From WTGA01 sp965214055 (GTDB taxonomy: Bacteria > Pseudomonadota > Gammaproteobacteria > Arenicellales > Poriferihabitantaceae), in the NCBI GenBank assembly GCA_965214055.1, contig OZ243931.1:1426001-1490000 (forward strand): a stretch of DNA of 64,000 nucleotides, read 5' to 3'. A program made the translations under genes and the position numbers. The notes under the pieces were generated by a model that did not search any database, had not been told where the DNA came from, and saw nothing but the letters and a program-made list of their open reading frames with translations. Shown here in pieces: positions 20,226 to 28,598 of the stretch (position 1 is its first letter; every line of letters begins with the position of its first letter).

Positions 20226-20681
20226 ATGCAATCCATCGCGCTTACCTTACACCTTCTGGCCGCCGTGATCTGGGTCGGCGGGATGTTCTTCTCTTATGCC
20301 TTGCTGCGACCGGTCCTGGGGACCATTGATGAACCCCGGCGTCTGGTCATCTGGATGAAAGTCTTCAAAAAATTTTTCCCCTGGGTATGGCTCAGTATTG
20401 CGGTCCTGCTCGCCACCGGGTTTTACATGATATTTGCCATGGGAGGGTTTGCCGTGATCAGCAACTCCGTGATCACCATGATGGTACTGGGGATTGTAAT
20501 GATGATGATATTCAAGTTTATCTATCTGGCGCCCTTTCCTCACTTGTGTCGTGGAATCAAGGAAGAAAAATGGAAAGTGGCAGCGTATGCCCTGGGAACG
20601 ATCCGCAAGCTGATTGCCGTGAATCTCGTATTGGGAGCATTGATTTTTGTGGTGGCCGTGGCCCTGGCCAATCAATTCTAG
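20226..20681 (+). CDS. CopD-like integral membrane protein
   Basis: This 151-residue protein has four hydrophobic helices (about 3-24, 47-70, 76-100, 128-148). HLLAAVIWVGGMFF near the start is the signature of the CopD-type membrane domain. Family members are annotated as possible copper-resistance or heme-related membrane proteins, but the function of the short stand-alone form is not established. The conserved His in helix 1 could bind a metal or heme. It lies 26 nt behind the unknown membrane-anchored gene and just before a TlpA-like gene, an arrangement compatible with envelope redox or cytochrome maturation. Confidence 0.8.
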   Translation: MQSIALTLHLLAAVIWVGGMFFSYALLRPVLGTIDEPRRLVIWMKVFKKFFPWVWLSIAVLLATGFYMIFAMGGFAVISNSVITMMVLGIVMMMIFKFIYLAPFPHLCRGIKEEKWKVAAYALGTIRKLIAVNLVLGALIFVVAVALANQF

Positions 20682-20695
20682 TTTTTGTACACCCT

Positions 20696-21208
20696 GTGAA
20701 AGATTGGCCGCGACCCTGCTGGATGGTCCTCTGGCTGTTTCTTGGCCTGGTGCCGGTCAAGATGCTGCCTGCCGGGGAAATGCCGGAGACGATCCCATTG
20801 TTCACGCTCTTTGACCGGGACGGCAATCCGGTGGCGCTGGAAAATTTTCGCGGAAGCGTGGTGATGATCAACTTCTGGGCAACCTGGTGTGCGCCGTGCA
20901 TTGAGGAAATGCCCACCATGCAGGCGCTGAAGGAATCCCTTTCGGATGAGCCGTTTGAAATCCTGGCCATCAATATGGGTGAAGACCCCGCCGCCGTCCA
21001 GTCATTTTTCGAACGGACCGGTTTCGATTTCAGCTTTCCAATACTGCTGGACCCCACTGCAGAAGTGGCCACGCTGTACAAGGTACAGGGATTGCCGGCA
21101 ACCTTGCTGGCAGACAAATCCGGGAAGTATGTTTTTGGCGGTGTCGGGGCCAGGGACTGGAATGGAAGGGAAGCCCGGGACCGGATTTCGCCCCTGCTCG
21201 CACAATAG
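20696..21208 (+). CDS. TlpA-family thiol:disulfide oxidoreductase
   Basis: The predicted 170-residue product has an N-terminal signal or anchor (MKDWPRPC followed by a hydrophobic stretch to about residue 26) and a thioredoxin fold with WCAPC at 64-68, so the C65-x2-C68 redox pair is intact. Conserved AINMGEDP and the cis-proline region GLPATLL follow. Such periplasmic proteins reduce disulfides, often in cytochrome c maturation or on client proteins. I chose GTG 20696 because it gives a positively charged N-region and starts 14 nt after the CopD-like stop; ATG 20723 is the alternative. Which substrate it reduces cannot be told. Confidence 0.88.
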   Translation: MKDWPRPCWMVLWLFLGLVPVKMLPAGEMPETIPLFTLFDRDGNPVALENFRGSVVMINFWATWCAPCIEEMPTMQALKESLSDEPFEILAINMGEDPAAVQSFFERTGFDFSFPILLDPTAEVATLYKVQGLPATLLADKSGKYVFGGVGARDWNGREARDRISPLLAQ

Positions 21209-21260
21209 AAACATGCATGGGTCAGCAGGGTCCATGTGCTGGAATATCAAGACCCAAGGG

Positions 21261-21269
21261 TGTTATATT
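21261..21269 (+). promoter_or_regulatory. Extended -10 promoter at nadD
   Basis: TGTTATATT (TG-n-TATATT) fits an extended -10 element. A start site 6-8 nt downstream falls at about 21276-21278, on the nadD ATG itself, so a leaderless or near-leaderless nadD message is possible. No good -35 is present, as extended -10 promoters allow. Confidence 0.35.
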
Positions 21270-21277
21270 GCACATCA

Positions 21278-21922
21278 ATGACATCTCCTCTTTACGGCAT
21301 ATTCGGTGGCACATTTGACCCGGTCCACAATGGTCATATTGAAACGGTCTCCGGTGTCCTGAAATCCTGCGGGTTGGCGTGCGTTATCTTTGTTCCCGCC
21401 GCTGTGCCGCCGCATCGCCACCCCCCCGCGGCAAGTGCCGGGCATCGGGTGGAAATGGTCAGTCTTGCCATTGCCGGGATTGCAGAATTCGGTCTGGACG
21501 ACAGGGAAACGAAGCGTGACAGCTTTTCCTATACCTATGATACGGTGGCATCACTGAAAGCTGATTTCCCGACTAGAAAGTATTGCCTGATCCTGGGAAT
21601 GGACGCGTTTCTTGAACTGGAGAACTGGTACCGCTGGAATGATCTGATGGACACCGTCCATTTTATTGTGATGTGTCGTCCCGGCTGGTGCAGGCCTTTC
21701 CAGGTTCCACGCTGGTGGAATGAAAGTGAGATTGTCTCGGCCCATGAGTTTGAGTCGTATCAGGCGGGTAAAATCCTGCTCGTCGATGTTCCACCCAATC
21801 CGGTTTCCGCCACGGAAATCCGTCATGGGATTTCCCAGGGCATTGATGTCCGGTCCCTGGTGGCAGAACCCGTGTGGGAATACATCTGTAAAAACAAACT
21901 ATATACCCAGGTGAACAAGTGA
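21278..21922 (+). CDS. nadD: Nicotinate-nucleotide adenylyltransferase
   Basis: This 214-residue cytoplasmic enzyme adenylylates nicotinate mononucleotide in NAD synthesis. GIFGGTFDPVHNGH contains the nucleotidyltransferase H17-x-G-H20 motif. Other matches are the LILGMDAFLELENWYRW block and, near the end, the VSATEIRHGISQGIDV motif equivalent to ISSTxIR. The start is the ATG before TSPLYG because it brings the fold to its usual position a few residues from the N-terminus. The stop overlaps the rsfS start (GTGA), so nadD and rsfS are coupled. Confidence 0.96.
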   Translation: MTSPLYGIFGGTFDPVHNGHIETVSGVLKSCGLACVIFVPAAVPPHRHPPAASAGHRVEMVSLAIAGIAEFGLDDRETKRDSFSYTYDTVASLKADFPTRKYCLILGMDAFLELENWYRWNDLMDTVHFIVMCRPGWCRPFQVPRWWNESEIVSAHEFESYQAGKILLVDVPPNPVSATEIRHGISQGIDVRSLVAEPVWEYICKNKLYTQVNK

Positions 21923-22350
21923 CCCAACATAAGAAAGATCTTTCAGAAGATACGATGGAATTGTGCAACACCGTAACGGCTGCATTGGATGAAGCCAAGG
22001 GGGTGGACATCAAAGTTCTGGATGTCCGCAATCTGACGGATATCACGGACTACATGGTAGTGGTTACCGGGACATCAGACCGTCATATCAAAACCCTGGC
22101 TGCCCGGGTACAGGAATTCATGCTGGAGAAGAACTGGAAACCCCTGGGAATGGAAGGCGAAGAATCCAGGGACTGGGTTCTTGTGGATTACGTGGATGTG
22201 GTCGTTCACATCATGCGGGACAGGGTACGGAAACATTATGACCTCGAAAACCTGTGGAATGAAACGTTCAGCCGGGGCAATGCGGCGGTGGACCCTGACC
22301 CGCCGGGGGACTCCGAAGCCGTGACGAAACAGGCGGACGTCTTCAGTTAA
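21919..22350 (+). CDS. rsfS: Ribosomal silencing factor RsfS
   Basis: This 143-residue protein binds L14 of the 50S subunit and blocks subunit joining when nutrients fall. The DUF143 core is clear: KGVDIKVLDVRNLTDITDYM, VTGTSDRHIKTLA, EGEESRDWVLVDYVDVVVHI and the YDLENLWNE block. A poorly conserved tail of about 25 residues after it is longer than in many relatives. It starts with GTG inside the nadD stop, and rlmH follows after 9 nt, the common nadD-rsfS-rlmH order. Confidence 0.96.
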   Translation: MTQHKKDLSEDTMELCNTVTAALDEAKGVDIKVLDVRNLTDITDYMVVVTGTSDRHIKTLAARVQEFMLEKNWKPLGMEGEESRDWVLVDYVDVVVHIMRDRVRKHYDLENLWNETFSRGNAAVDPDPPGDSEAVTKQADVFS

Positions 22351-22359
22351 AGGGGCGCC

Positions 22360-22830
22360 ATGCACAAGATTTTTGTCATCGCCGTGGGCAAAAGGATGCC
22401 GGGCTGGATTGAACAGGGATATGCGCACTACTCCAGGCAAATACATCGTCGGGTCAAGCTTAAACTGATCGAGGTCCAGTCGGTCAAGCGGGGCACGAAT
22501 CCCGATCTTCAGCGCCTGGTCCGGCTGGAAGAAGACAAAATCCGCAGGGCGATTCCTGATCGTGCCCGGGTGATCGCTCTGGAACGTACAGGCAAATCCT
22601 GGTCCAGTATCGTATTGTCCCAAAAGCTGGAAGAGTGGCTGAACCTCAGACAGCCCGTCGCGCTGGTGGTGGGGGGACCGGAAGGGTTGAGCACGGACTT
22701 CCTCGGACAGGCGGATGAGATCTGGTCGTTGTCTGAGCTCACCTTGTCCCACAGCCTTATCCGCCTGGTCCTGGCAGAGCAGCTTTATCGCAGTGTATCT
22801 ATCCTGGAAGGTTCTCCATACCACCGATAG
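22360..22830 (+). CDS. rlmH: 23S rRNA (pseudouridine1915-N3)-methyltransferase RlmH
   Basis: This 156-residue SPOUT methyltransferase modifies helix 69 of 23S rRNA on assembled 70S ribosomes. The N-terminal IFVIAVGKRMPGWIEQGY, the central VIALERTGKSWSS, the SAM-knot VGGPEGLS (about 106-113) and the C-terminal LSHSLIRLVLAEQLYRS with EGSPYHR are all classic, and the length matches exactly. It is in the nadD-rsfS-rlmH-maf-rng run. Confidence 0.97.
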   Translation: MHKIFVIAVGKRMPGWIEQGYAHYSRQIHRRVKLKLIEVQSVKRGTNPDLQRLVRLEEDKIRRAIPDRARVIALERTGKSWSSIVLSQKLEEWLNLRQPVALVVGGPEGLSTDFLGQADEIWSLSELTLSHSLIRLVLAEQLYRSVSILEGSPYHR

Positions 22831-22840
22831 TTCGCTAGCC

Positions 22841-23392
22841 ATGAGCCTGGTCCTTGCCTCCCGTTCTCCACGCCGTCAACAGCTACTGGCCGCTTTGGGT
22901 CTGGAGTTTGAGGTGGTGACCGCTGATATAGTGGAAGAAGCAAAGAAAAATGAAGGACCGGAAAACATGACCCTGCGCCTGGCTGAATCCAAAGCCAGGC
23001 AGGTATTCCATATTGTGGGAAAGGGCCACCGTGTCATCGGAGGGGACACGGCGGTTGCTCTGGATGGAAAAATCATGGGCAAACCCCGGGACCGGGAACA
23101 CGCCATCGCCATGCTCTCCGCACTCTCTGGACGGACACACCGGGTTCTTTCCGCAGTCGCCCTGGTTGAGAACAATCATTGCCGAAAGCGGTTGAGCGAA
23201 TCCAGGGTGACCTTCGCCGGGTTAAGCAGGCAGCAGATTGCGCGGTACTGTGATACCCCGGACCCGTATGACAAGGCGGGAGCCTACGGGATACAGGGGG
23301 AAGCCGGAAAATTTGTCACGGGCCTGACAGGCAGTTACAGCGGTGTCGTCGGATTGCCGTTGTGGCATCTTCATCAACTGTTGTTTGGATAG
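22841..23392 (+). CDS. maf: Maf family nucleoside-triphosphate pyrophosphatase
   Basis: This 183-residue protein hydrolyses non-canonical or excess nucleotides (dTTP/UTP type) to the monophosphate. Family signatures are LASRSPRRQQLL at the N-terminus, IGGDTAVALDGKIMGKP with the catalytic Asp, SGRTHRVLSAVAL, and YDKAGAYGIQGEAG followed by the SYSGVVGLPL terminus. ATG 22841 places SLVLASRSPRR at residue 2 as in relatives. The gene sits between rlmH and rng, an order seen in many Gammaproteobacteria. Confidence 0.95.
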   Translation: MSLVLASRSPRRQQLLAALGLEFEVVTADIVEEAKKNEGPENMTLRLAESKARQVFHIVGKGHRVIGGDTAVALDGKIMGKPRDREHAIAMLSALSGRTHRVLSAVALVENNHCRKRLSESRVTFAGLSRQQIARYCDTPDPYDKAGAYGIQGEAGKFVTGLTGSYSGVVGLPLWHLHQLLFG

Positions 23393-23400
23393 GTCAATTC

Positions 23401-24879
23401 ATGATGCAGGAAGAAATTCTGATTAATTGTACCCTCCATGAAACCCGTGTTGCGGTTGTGAAAAACGGCATGCTGCAAAAGATTGATGTGGAGCGAAGCC
23501 GGAACAGGAGTATCACCGGAAATATTTATCTTGGGACCGTTGTCCGGGTGTTGCCGGGCATGCAGGCGGCTTTTGTTGATATCGGGCTTGAACGCAGCGC
23601 ATTTTTACATGCCCAGGACCTGGTGCCCCAGCAGCAGAAAATAAAAGGCCTTCAGCAATCGGACCCCAAGGCGGATATCGCGGCGCTGCTCACAGAAGGC
23701 CAGAGAATTCTCGTCAAGGTGGTCAAAAACCCGATGAGCGGAAAGGGAGCCAGGCTCACCGGCCAAATCAGCATCCCGTCCTGCACCCTGGTGTATCTGC
23801 CAGACACCGATGGCCTGAGAGTGGCCCAGAGCGTACAGGACATCGGGTACCGGGAACGACTCCTGCAACGCCTGGAAGAAGCGGTGGAAAATTCCGGGGC
23901 CGGCGGGGGGTTTATTCTCCGTACCGCCAGCTTATCCGCGTCAGTGGATGAAATGGAATCGGATATCGGTTTTTTGACAAGGATGTGGAGTCGTATCCGC
24001 CAGCAAATCAGCACGAGCCAGCCCCCTGCGCTGATTCATCGGGATTTCCCCCTGGCCGTGCGGACGGTTCGCGACCTGATGTGGGAAAACGCGGGGAGGG
24101 TGCGAGTGGATTCCATGGAGATGTTCGAACAGATGCACCAATTCTTGCAGGAGGTAAAGCCCGGAGTGCTCCGGCGCGTGGAATATTACCCGGATGCGGG
24201 TTCCATATTCGATTTGTATGGGATCGAGGATGAAATTGAAAAAGCACTGTGCAGGAAGGTGATGCTGAAATCCGGGGGATATTTGATCATTGAGAAGACG
24301 GAAGCAATGATCACCGTGGACATCAACACGGGGAGCTTTGTCGGCAGGAAAAATCTGGAGGAAACCATATTCCAAACCAACATGGAGGCCGCGGTGGTGC
24401 TGGCCCGGCAGCTGAGGGTGCGGAATCTGGGGGGGATCATTCTGGTGGATTTTATCGACATGGCCATGGCCGAACACCGGGACCAGGTGATGCGGACCCT
24501 GGAATACGAACTCAGCCGGGACAGAAACAAGGCCCAGGTCAACGAGATGACGGCCCTGGGGCTGGTGGAAATTACCCGGAAGCGCACCAGTGAAAGCCTT
24601 GAAGAAGTGCTGACTGAAATCTGTCCGGCCTGTGACGGGCGGGGTATTCAAAAATCCCGGCAGACCATATGCTACGAAATATTTCGGGAAATGTTGCGTA
24701 CAGCCAGGGAATTTCATGCAGCAGAATACCGGATTGTCGCATCCCAGCCCATTGTGGATTGGTTGCAGGAGGAAGAAGCCGCCGGGCTCGCTGATCTCGA
24801 GGCGGTTCTGGAGCGCAGGATAACCGTCCAGGTGAAGCCCGGATACTACCAGGAACAGTATGAGGTGGTCCCACTGTGA
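23401..24879 (+). CDS. rng: Ribonuclease G
   Basis: This 492-residue RNase E/G family endonuclease matures the 16S 5' end and turns over some mRNAs. The N-terminal S1 domain begins EEILINCTLHETRVAVV and includes GNIYLGTVVRVLPGMQAAFVD. Mg-binding acidic residues are in MITVDINTGSFVG (about 306) and ILVDFIDM (about 349). The zinc-link C-x2-C lies in CPACDGRG. The length fits RNase G rather than the much longer RNase E. I start at ATG 23401, after the maf stop at 23392; a second ATG follows directly. The tldD-type genes that often follow in other species are absent. Confidence 0.96.
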   Translation: MMQEEILINCTLHETRVAVVKNGMLQKIDVERSRNRSITGNIYLGTVVRVLPGMQAAFVDIGLERSAFLHAQDLVPQQQKIKGLQQSDPKADIAALLTEGQRILVKVVKNPMSGKGARLTGQISIPSCTLVYLPDTDGLRVAQSVQDIGYRERLLQRLEEAVENSGAGGGFILRTASLSASVDEMESDIGFLTRMWSRIRQQISTSQPPALIHRDFPLAVRTVRDLMWENAGRVRVDSMEMFEQMHQFLQEVKPGVLRRVEYYPDAGSIFDLYGIEDEIEKALCRKVMLKSGGYLIIEKTEAMITVDINTGSFVGRKNLEETIFQTNMEAAVVLARQLRVRNLGGIILVDFIDMAMAEHRDQVMRTLEYELSRDRNKAQVNEMTALGLVEITRKRTSESLEEVLTEICPACDGRGIQKSRQTICYEIFREMLRTAREFHAAEYRIVASQPIVDWLQEEEAAGLADLEAVLERRITVQVKPGYYQEQYEVVPL

Positions 24880-24899
24880 TCCCGGGTTTTTCTCCGGGT

Positions 24900-24905
24900 T
24901 ATAAT
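24900..24905 (+). promoter_or_regulatory. Perfect TATAAT directly before the 24915 gene
   Basis: TATAAT ends 10 nt before the GTG start at 24915, predicting a transcript that begins at or within a few bases of the start codon. No recognisable -35 hexamer lies 16-18 nt upstream, which weakens the call. Confidence 0.3.
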
Positions 24906-24914
24906 ATCGGCGCT

Positions 24915-25265
24915 GTGAAAAAATTTCTGACAAGCCTGATCGGGGTCGCCCTGCTTTGTGTAAGCAGCATGGGTCTGGCGATTACCGAACATACTGAAAC
25001 ACTCAGCCGCTCGGACTGGCCGGAGTATGTCAATGGTCCGAGTATCCTGGGTCTTCCGCCAGTGCATCGGATTCTGCAGAAATTTGAAGAAGATGAAAAA
25101 ATCATCGTGGAAATCCGTTATCCCGGGGGTGACCTGGGCAAGGCCTGGGCCGAGTCCCTGGCCGGTTGGCTGGTCACTTTCGGTATGCCCGAAAAATACA
25201 TTGAATTGTACCCGGGTTCCGGGGTGGCGGACCTGCTCATTATTTCCTTGATTGACCGGCGTTGA
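24915..25265 (+). CDS. Small secreted protein of unknown function
   Basis: This 116-residue product starts with GTG. Residues 1-22 (MKKF followed by a hydrophobic stretch and SMGLA) form a clear signal peptide. The mature part of about 94 residues has GPSILGLPPVHRILQKF, IVEIRYPGGDLGKAWAESLAGWL and a PEKYIELYPGSG segment. The IVEIRYPGG...AESLAGWLVTFGMP pattern recalls the beta-alpha layout of small OmpA-like or phosphopantothenoyl-type folds, but I do not recognise the family. It lies between rng and gluQRS. The start would be almost at the transcription start (see promoter). Confidence 0.7.
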   Translation: MKKFLTSLIGVALLCVSSMGLAITEHTETLSRSDWPEYVNGPSILGLPPVHRILQKFEEDEKIIVEIRYPGGDLGKAWAESLAGWLVTFGMPEKYIELYPGSGVADLLIISLIDRR

Positions 25266-25379
25266 GGACTCGTCTTCGTGGATGGATTCGGATGGTTGCT
25301 GGGCATCCTGTGCTCTGTTTTGTGATGACCATGGATTGAAGATGAAAATACCGGTTGGGGAGGATGGAGGACAGGGTCT

Positions 25380-26351
25380 GTGAACGGTAATCCGCAGGGA
25401 TCATCCCCCTGTGGCCGGTATGCCCCCAGTCCCACGGGCCGGCTTCATCTCGGAAATCTCAGAACGGCCTTGCTGGCGTGGTTGCAGGCCCGTCTGGCGG
25501 GGGGCCGGTTCATCCTCCGGATGGATGACCTGGACCAGCCTCGTGTCCGGCCCGGCGCTCAGCAGCAGATACTGGAGGACCTTTCCTGGATGGGCCTGGA
25601 CTGGGATGAGGGACCCGATGTGGGCGGTGAAAATGGCCCTTACCTGCAAAGCCAGCGTATCCGGTATTATGCCGATGCGTTTCACACGCTGGGAAAGAGC
25701 GGGAAGATTTTTGCATGTTTCTGTTCGCGCAGGGATATTGCACTGGCGGTGGGTGCGCCCCACCAGACCCGTCAAAATTCACCTTATCCAGGCATCTGTC
25801 GGGCCAACCTCTACCCGGAAAGGCCCGGGACCGGGGGCCTGGATGCACAGGGGCCCCTGTCCTGGAGATATCGTGTCGGTGACCGGAAAATCGTGTTTGA
25901 TGATGTCCTGTGCGCAAGACAGGAGCAGGACCTTGCCCGGGAGGTGGGAGATTTTGTGGTGAAAAGGAAGGACGGGCAATTTGCCTATCAGCTGACCACG
26001 GTGGTGGATGATTATTTTATGGGGGTGAGTGATGTCGTGCGTGGAGTGGATCTCATGGACTCCACCCATAGGCAAATTGCCCTGATATCGGACCTTGGCT
26101 TCCACACGCCACGTTTCTGGCACATGCCCCTGGTGTACGATTCCCGGAACCGGAGAATGTCCAAGCGGGATGGGTCCGACTCCCTTGAACAATGGCGCTC
26201 AGCGGGTAGGACCGCCCCTGAATTGGTGGGTAAATTCGCCGGTCACCTCGGTCTGGTGGATCGAACGGAGATGCTGAGCACCCGGGAATTGCTCTTGAGC
26301 CTGGACTCAACCCGGTTTCGGGAAGCCCTTCGCAGCCCCCGGGACAGGTAA
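25380..26351 (+). CDS. gluQ: Glutamyl-Q tRNA(Asp) synthetase
   Basis: This 323-residue paralogue of the GluRS catalytic domain lacks the anticodon-binding domain. It activates glutamate and attaches it to queuosine at position 34 of tRNA-Asp. GRYAPSPTGRLHLGN holds the HIGH-type motif (H23-L-G-N26), and RMSKRDG near 258 is the KMSKS equivalent. The C-x-C (FACFC, about 113-115) and later YPGIC cysteine form the zinc site. GGRFILRMDDLDQPR binds glutamate. GTG is the start; GGAGGA lies about 12 nt upstream. It converges on apeB, with 31 nt between stops. Confidence 0.93.
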   Translation: MNGNPQGSSPCGRYAPSPTGRLHLGNLRTALLAWLQARLAGGRFILRMDDLDQPRVRPGAQQQILEDLSWMGLDWDEGPDVGGENGPYLQSQRIRYYADAFHTLGKSGKIFACFCSRRDIALAVGAPHQTRQNSPYPGICRANLYPERPGTGGLDAQGPLSWRYRVGDRKIVFDDVLCARQEQDLAREVGDFVVKRKDGQFAYQLTTVVDDYFMGVSDVVRGVDLMDSTHRQIALISDLGFHTPRFWHMPLVYDSRNRRMSKRDGSDSLEQWRSAGRTAPELVGKFAGHLGLVDRTEMLSTRELLLSLDSTRFREALRSPRDR

Positions 26352-26382
26352 AAAAGGCCCGCTCACCCGCCAGGGCGGTCCG

Positions 26383-27672
26383 CTAAAATGGCCAGGCCCT
26401 GTACTGAAGAAATCCCGCCAGGGCCTTGCACAGGTACCCTGCGTCCTGGACACCAGCCAGTTCCCTGACAGAGTGCATGGCCAGCTGCGGGACGCCCACA
26501 TCCACCGTTCGTACCCCGAGCCGGGTGGCGGTAATGGGTCCGATGGTGGACCCGCAGCCCATATCTGACCGAACGACAATGGATTGGCAGGGAACACCGG
26601 CCGCTTCACAGGCGGACCTGAATACCGCTTCGGTTTCGCTGTTGGTGGCATAGCGCTGGTTGTGGTTGATCTTGATGACCGGCCCCTTGTTGATCAACGG
26701 CTGGTGGGCCGGTTCGTGGACTTCAGGGTAGTTGGGGTGGACACCGTGTGCATTGTCGGCGGAAACCAGCATGGAATGCGAAATGGCCTGGGGCAGGGCC
26801 TCGCCACACAATCTGGACAGGGCGGAAGAGAGAAACGGGCCGTCTGCTCCGCTGGTTGAACCGCTTCCGACCTCTTCATGATCATTGAGTACAACCACCT
26901 GGTTGCTGGTATTTCCTGACTGAAGCAGTGCTTCAATGGCCGCATGGCAACTCAGCAGGTTGTCCAGTCTGGCGGAGGCAATAAACTCCTGGTTCAAGCC
27001 CACCAACGATGGTTTTTGACAATCGTACAACGAAAGCTCAAACCCGAGAATGGATTCAAAGGCCTGGTGCGAATGCTGTTTCTTCAGCTGTTGGTGGAGG
27101 ACGGAGTTGAAATCCATGGTTTCCATGGTCGTTCGGCACAATACCGCGGGCAGGTGCTTTTGTTTGTCAATGCTGCGATGCTCATTGGCTTTGCGGTCCA
27201 GGTGAATGGCCAGGCTGGGTACGAAAGCAATGGGGTGGTCAATGTTGATCAGCAGATTCTTGATCCCGCTATTTTTCAGCCCCACCGTAACCCGGCCCGC
27301 CATCCCAAGGTCTCGGTCAAACCAGGGATTCAGCAGCGCGCCACCGTACACTTCAACACCGAGTTTCGCGTACCCGTTGTTGACGCTGATTGCATTGGGT
27401 TTCACCTTCAGGCAGGGGCTGTCCGTGTGGGCCCCGATCAGCCTGAAACCATTCCGGGCGGGAGAATTCGACAGTTTTATCGCGATCAGCGACGAGTCGT
27501 TTCTGCTCAGATAATATTTTCCGGGAGTCGGGGACCAGGTGTCGTGTTCGTACAACCGTTCGTAACCCGCCTGTTCCAGTTTGACAGCCAGATTTTCAAC
27601 CGCATGGTAGGGGGTGGGAGAGCGGGCAATGAAATCTATGAGGTCTTCAACGGGTTTTGGCATGGCAGGCAT
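26383..27672 (-). CDS. apeB: M18 family aminopeptidase
   Basis: This 429-residue cytosolic, dodecamer-type metallo-aminopeptidase releases N-terminal, often acidic, residues. Two-metal ligands are visible: the His and Asp of LIGAHTDSP (about 97-104), NDHEEVGSGS (about 265) with the catalytic Glu, SADNAHGVHPNYP, and a C-terminal His in QLAMHSVRELAG. Length matches PepB/ApeB. Translation may start at the first ATG (27672) or three codons in. It shares orientation with apaH and mlaA, with a 74-nt gap to apaH. An A-run at 26352-26357, on the convergent side, could provide the U-tract of a weak terminator. Confidence 0.95.
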   Translation of the reverse strand: MPAMPKPVEDLIDFIARSPTPYHAVENLAVKLEQAGYERLYEHDTWSPTPGKYYLSRNDSSLIAIKLSNSPARNGFRLIGAHTDSPCLKVKPNAISVNNGYAKLGVEVYGGALLNPWFDRDLGMAGRVTVGLKNSGIKNLLINIDHPIAFVPSLAIHLDRKANEHRSIDKQKHLPAVLCRTTMETMDFNSVLHQQLKKQHSHQAFESILGFELSLYDCQKPSLVGLNQEFIASARLDNLLSCHAAIEALLQSGNTSNQVVVLNDHEEVGSGSTSGADGPFLSSALSRLCGEALPQAISHSMLVSADNAHGVHPNYPEVHEPAHQPLINKGPVIKINHNQRYATNSETEAVFRSACEAAGVPCQSIVVRSDMGCGSTIGPITATRLGVRTVDVGVPQLAMHSVRELAGVQDAGYLCKALAGFLQYRAWPF

Positions 27673-27746
27673 CCATCATGGTTATGCAGCGATGATTCAG
27701 GACAGGGGGTGCATACGGATTGGGAGGGCAATGAATGGTTTTGCCG

Positions 27747-28598
27747 CTACCGGAAAGTCGTGAAGGGATGGGTGTTGATCCAGGCCTTGCACCCCACGGA
27801 GGTTTTCGGCGCGATATAGTCCGCGTCAAGCTGTACAGCCGTCAGCTTGCCGCCCCAGACGCAACCACTGTCCAGGCTGATCAGGTTCCCGCGTTGCAAA
27901 TATCCCAGGGACGACCAGTGACCAAATACAATCCGCCATTTCCTGCATTTCAGGTCCGGATGGTCAAACCAGGGAATAAACCGCTTTGGCTGGCTGCCAG
28001 GGGGTCCCTTTTGTTTGAAATTCAGTCTTCGGCGCCGATCGCAATACCGCATTCTGGTCAGGGTATTGAGAATGAACCGTTGGCGCTCCCAGCCCTCAAG
28101 GTTCTTGTTCCAGAGCAAGGGAGTCTGTCCATACATGCGCTTCAGGCATTTCCTGTACTTTTTACCCTGAAGGGTTTTTTCTGCCTCCCCCGCATATTCA
28201 AGCAACTGTTTCCGGGACCACCCCGGGTACACCCCGGCATGCACCATGATGACCTTCAAATCCTTGTCACAATGGACCAGGGGGCGGTGTCTCAACCAGT
28301 TGGTCAATTCCTGGATATCGTCTGCCCTGGAAATTTTTTGCAGGGTGTCCCCCTTGCGATTCCGTTTGATTTTCTCGGTGATGGCCAGCAACAGAAGATC
28401 GTGATTGCCCAGCACGGTGACGGCACTTTTTCCGAGACTTTTGACCAGTCTCAATGTTGCAAGCGAGTTGGGACCACGGTTGACCAGGTCACCGGTCAAC
28501 CACAGCCTGTCAGAACCGGGGTCGAACTTTATTTTCTCGAGAAGTTTTTCGAAAGGGTAAATACAACCCTGCACATCTCCAATCGCATATACCGCCAT
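27747..28598 (-). CDS. apaH: Symmetrical diadenosine tetraphosphatase
   Basis: This 283-residue PPP-family phosphatase splits Ap4A into two ADP and removes Np4-caps from RNA. Metal-binding blocks are YAIGDVQGC, LTGDLVNRG, VLGNHD and later MVHAGVYPGW and IVFGHWSSLG. Length fits ApaH. The stop codon of mlaA and the ATG here are directly adjacent (TAGATG), so translation is almost certainly coupled. Confidence 0.95.
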   Translation of the reverse strand: MAVYAIGDVQGCIYPFEKLLEKIKFDPGSDRLWLTGDLVNRGPNSLATLRLVKSLGKSAVTVLGNHDLLLLAITEKIKRNRKGDTLQKISRADDIQELTNWLRHRPLVHCDKDLKVIMVHAGVYPGWSRKQLLEYAGEAEKTLQGKKYRKCLKRMYGQTPLLWNKNLEGWERQRFILNTLTRMRYCDRRRRLNFKQKGPPGSQPKRFIPWFDHPDLKCRKWRIVFGHWSSLGYLQRGNLISLDSGCVWGGKLTAVQLDADYIAPKTSVGCKAWINTHPFTTFR

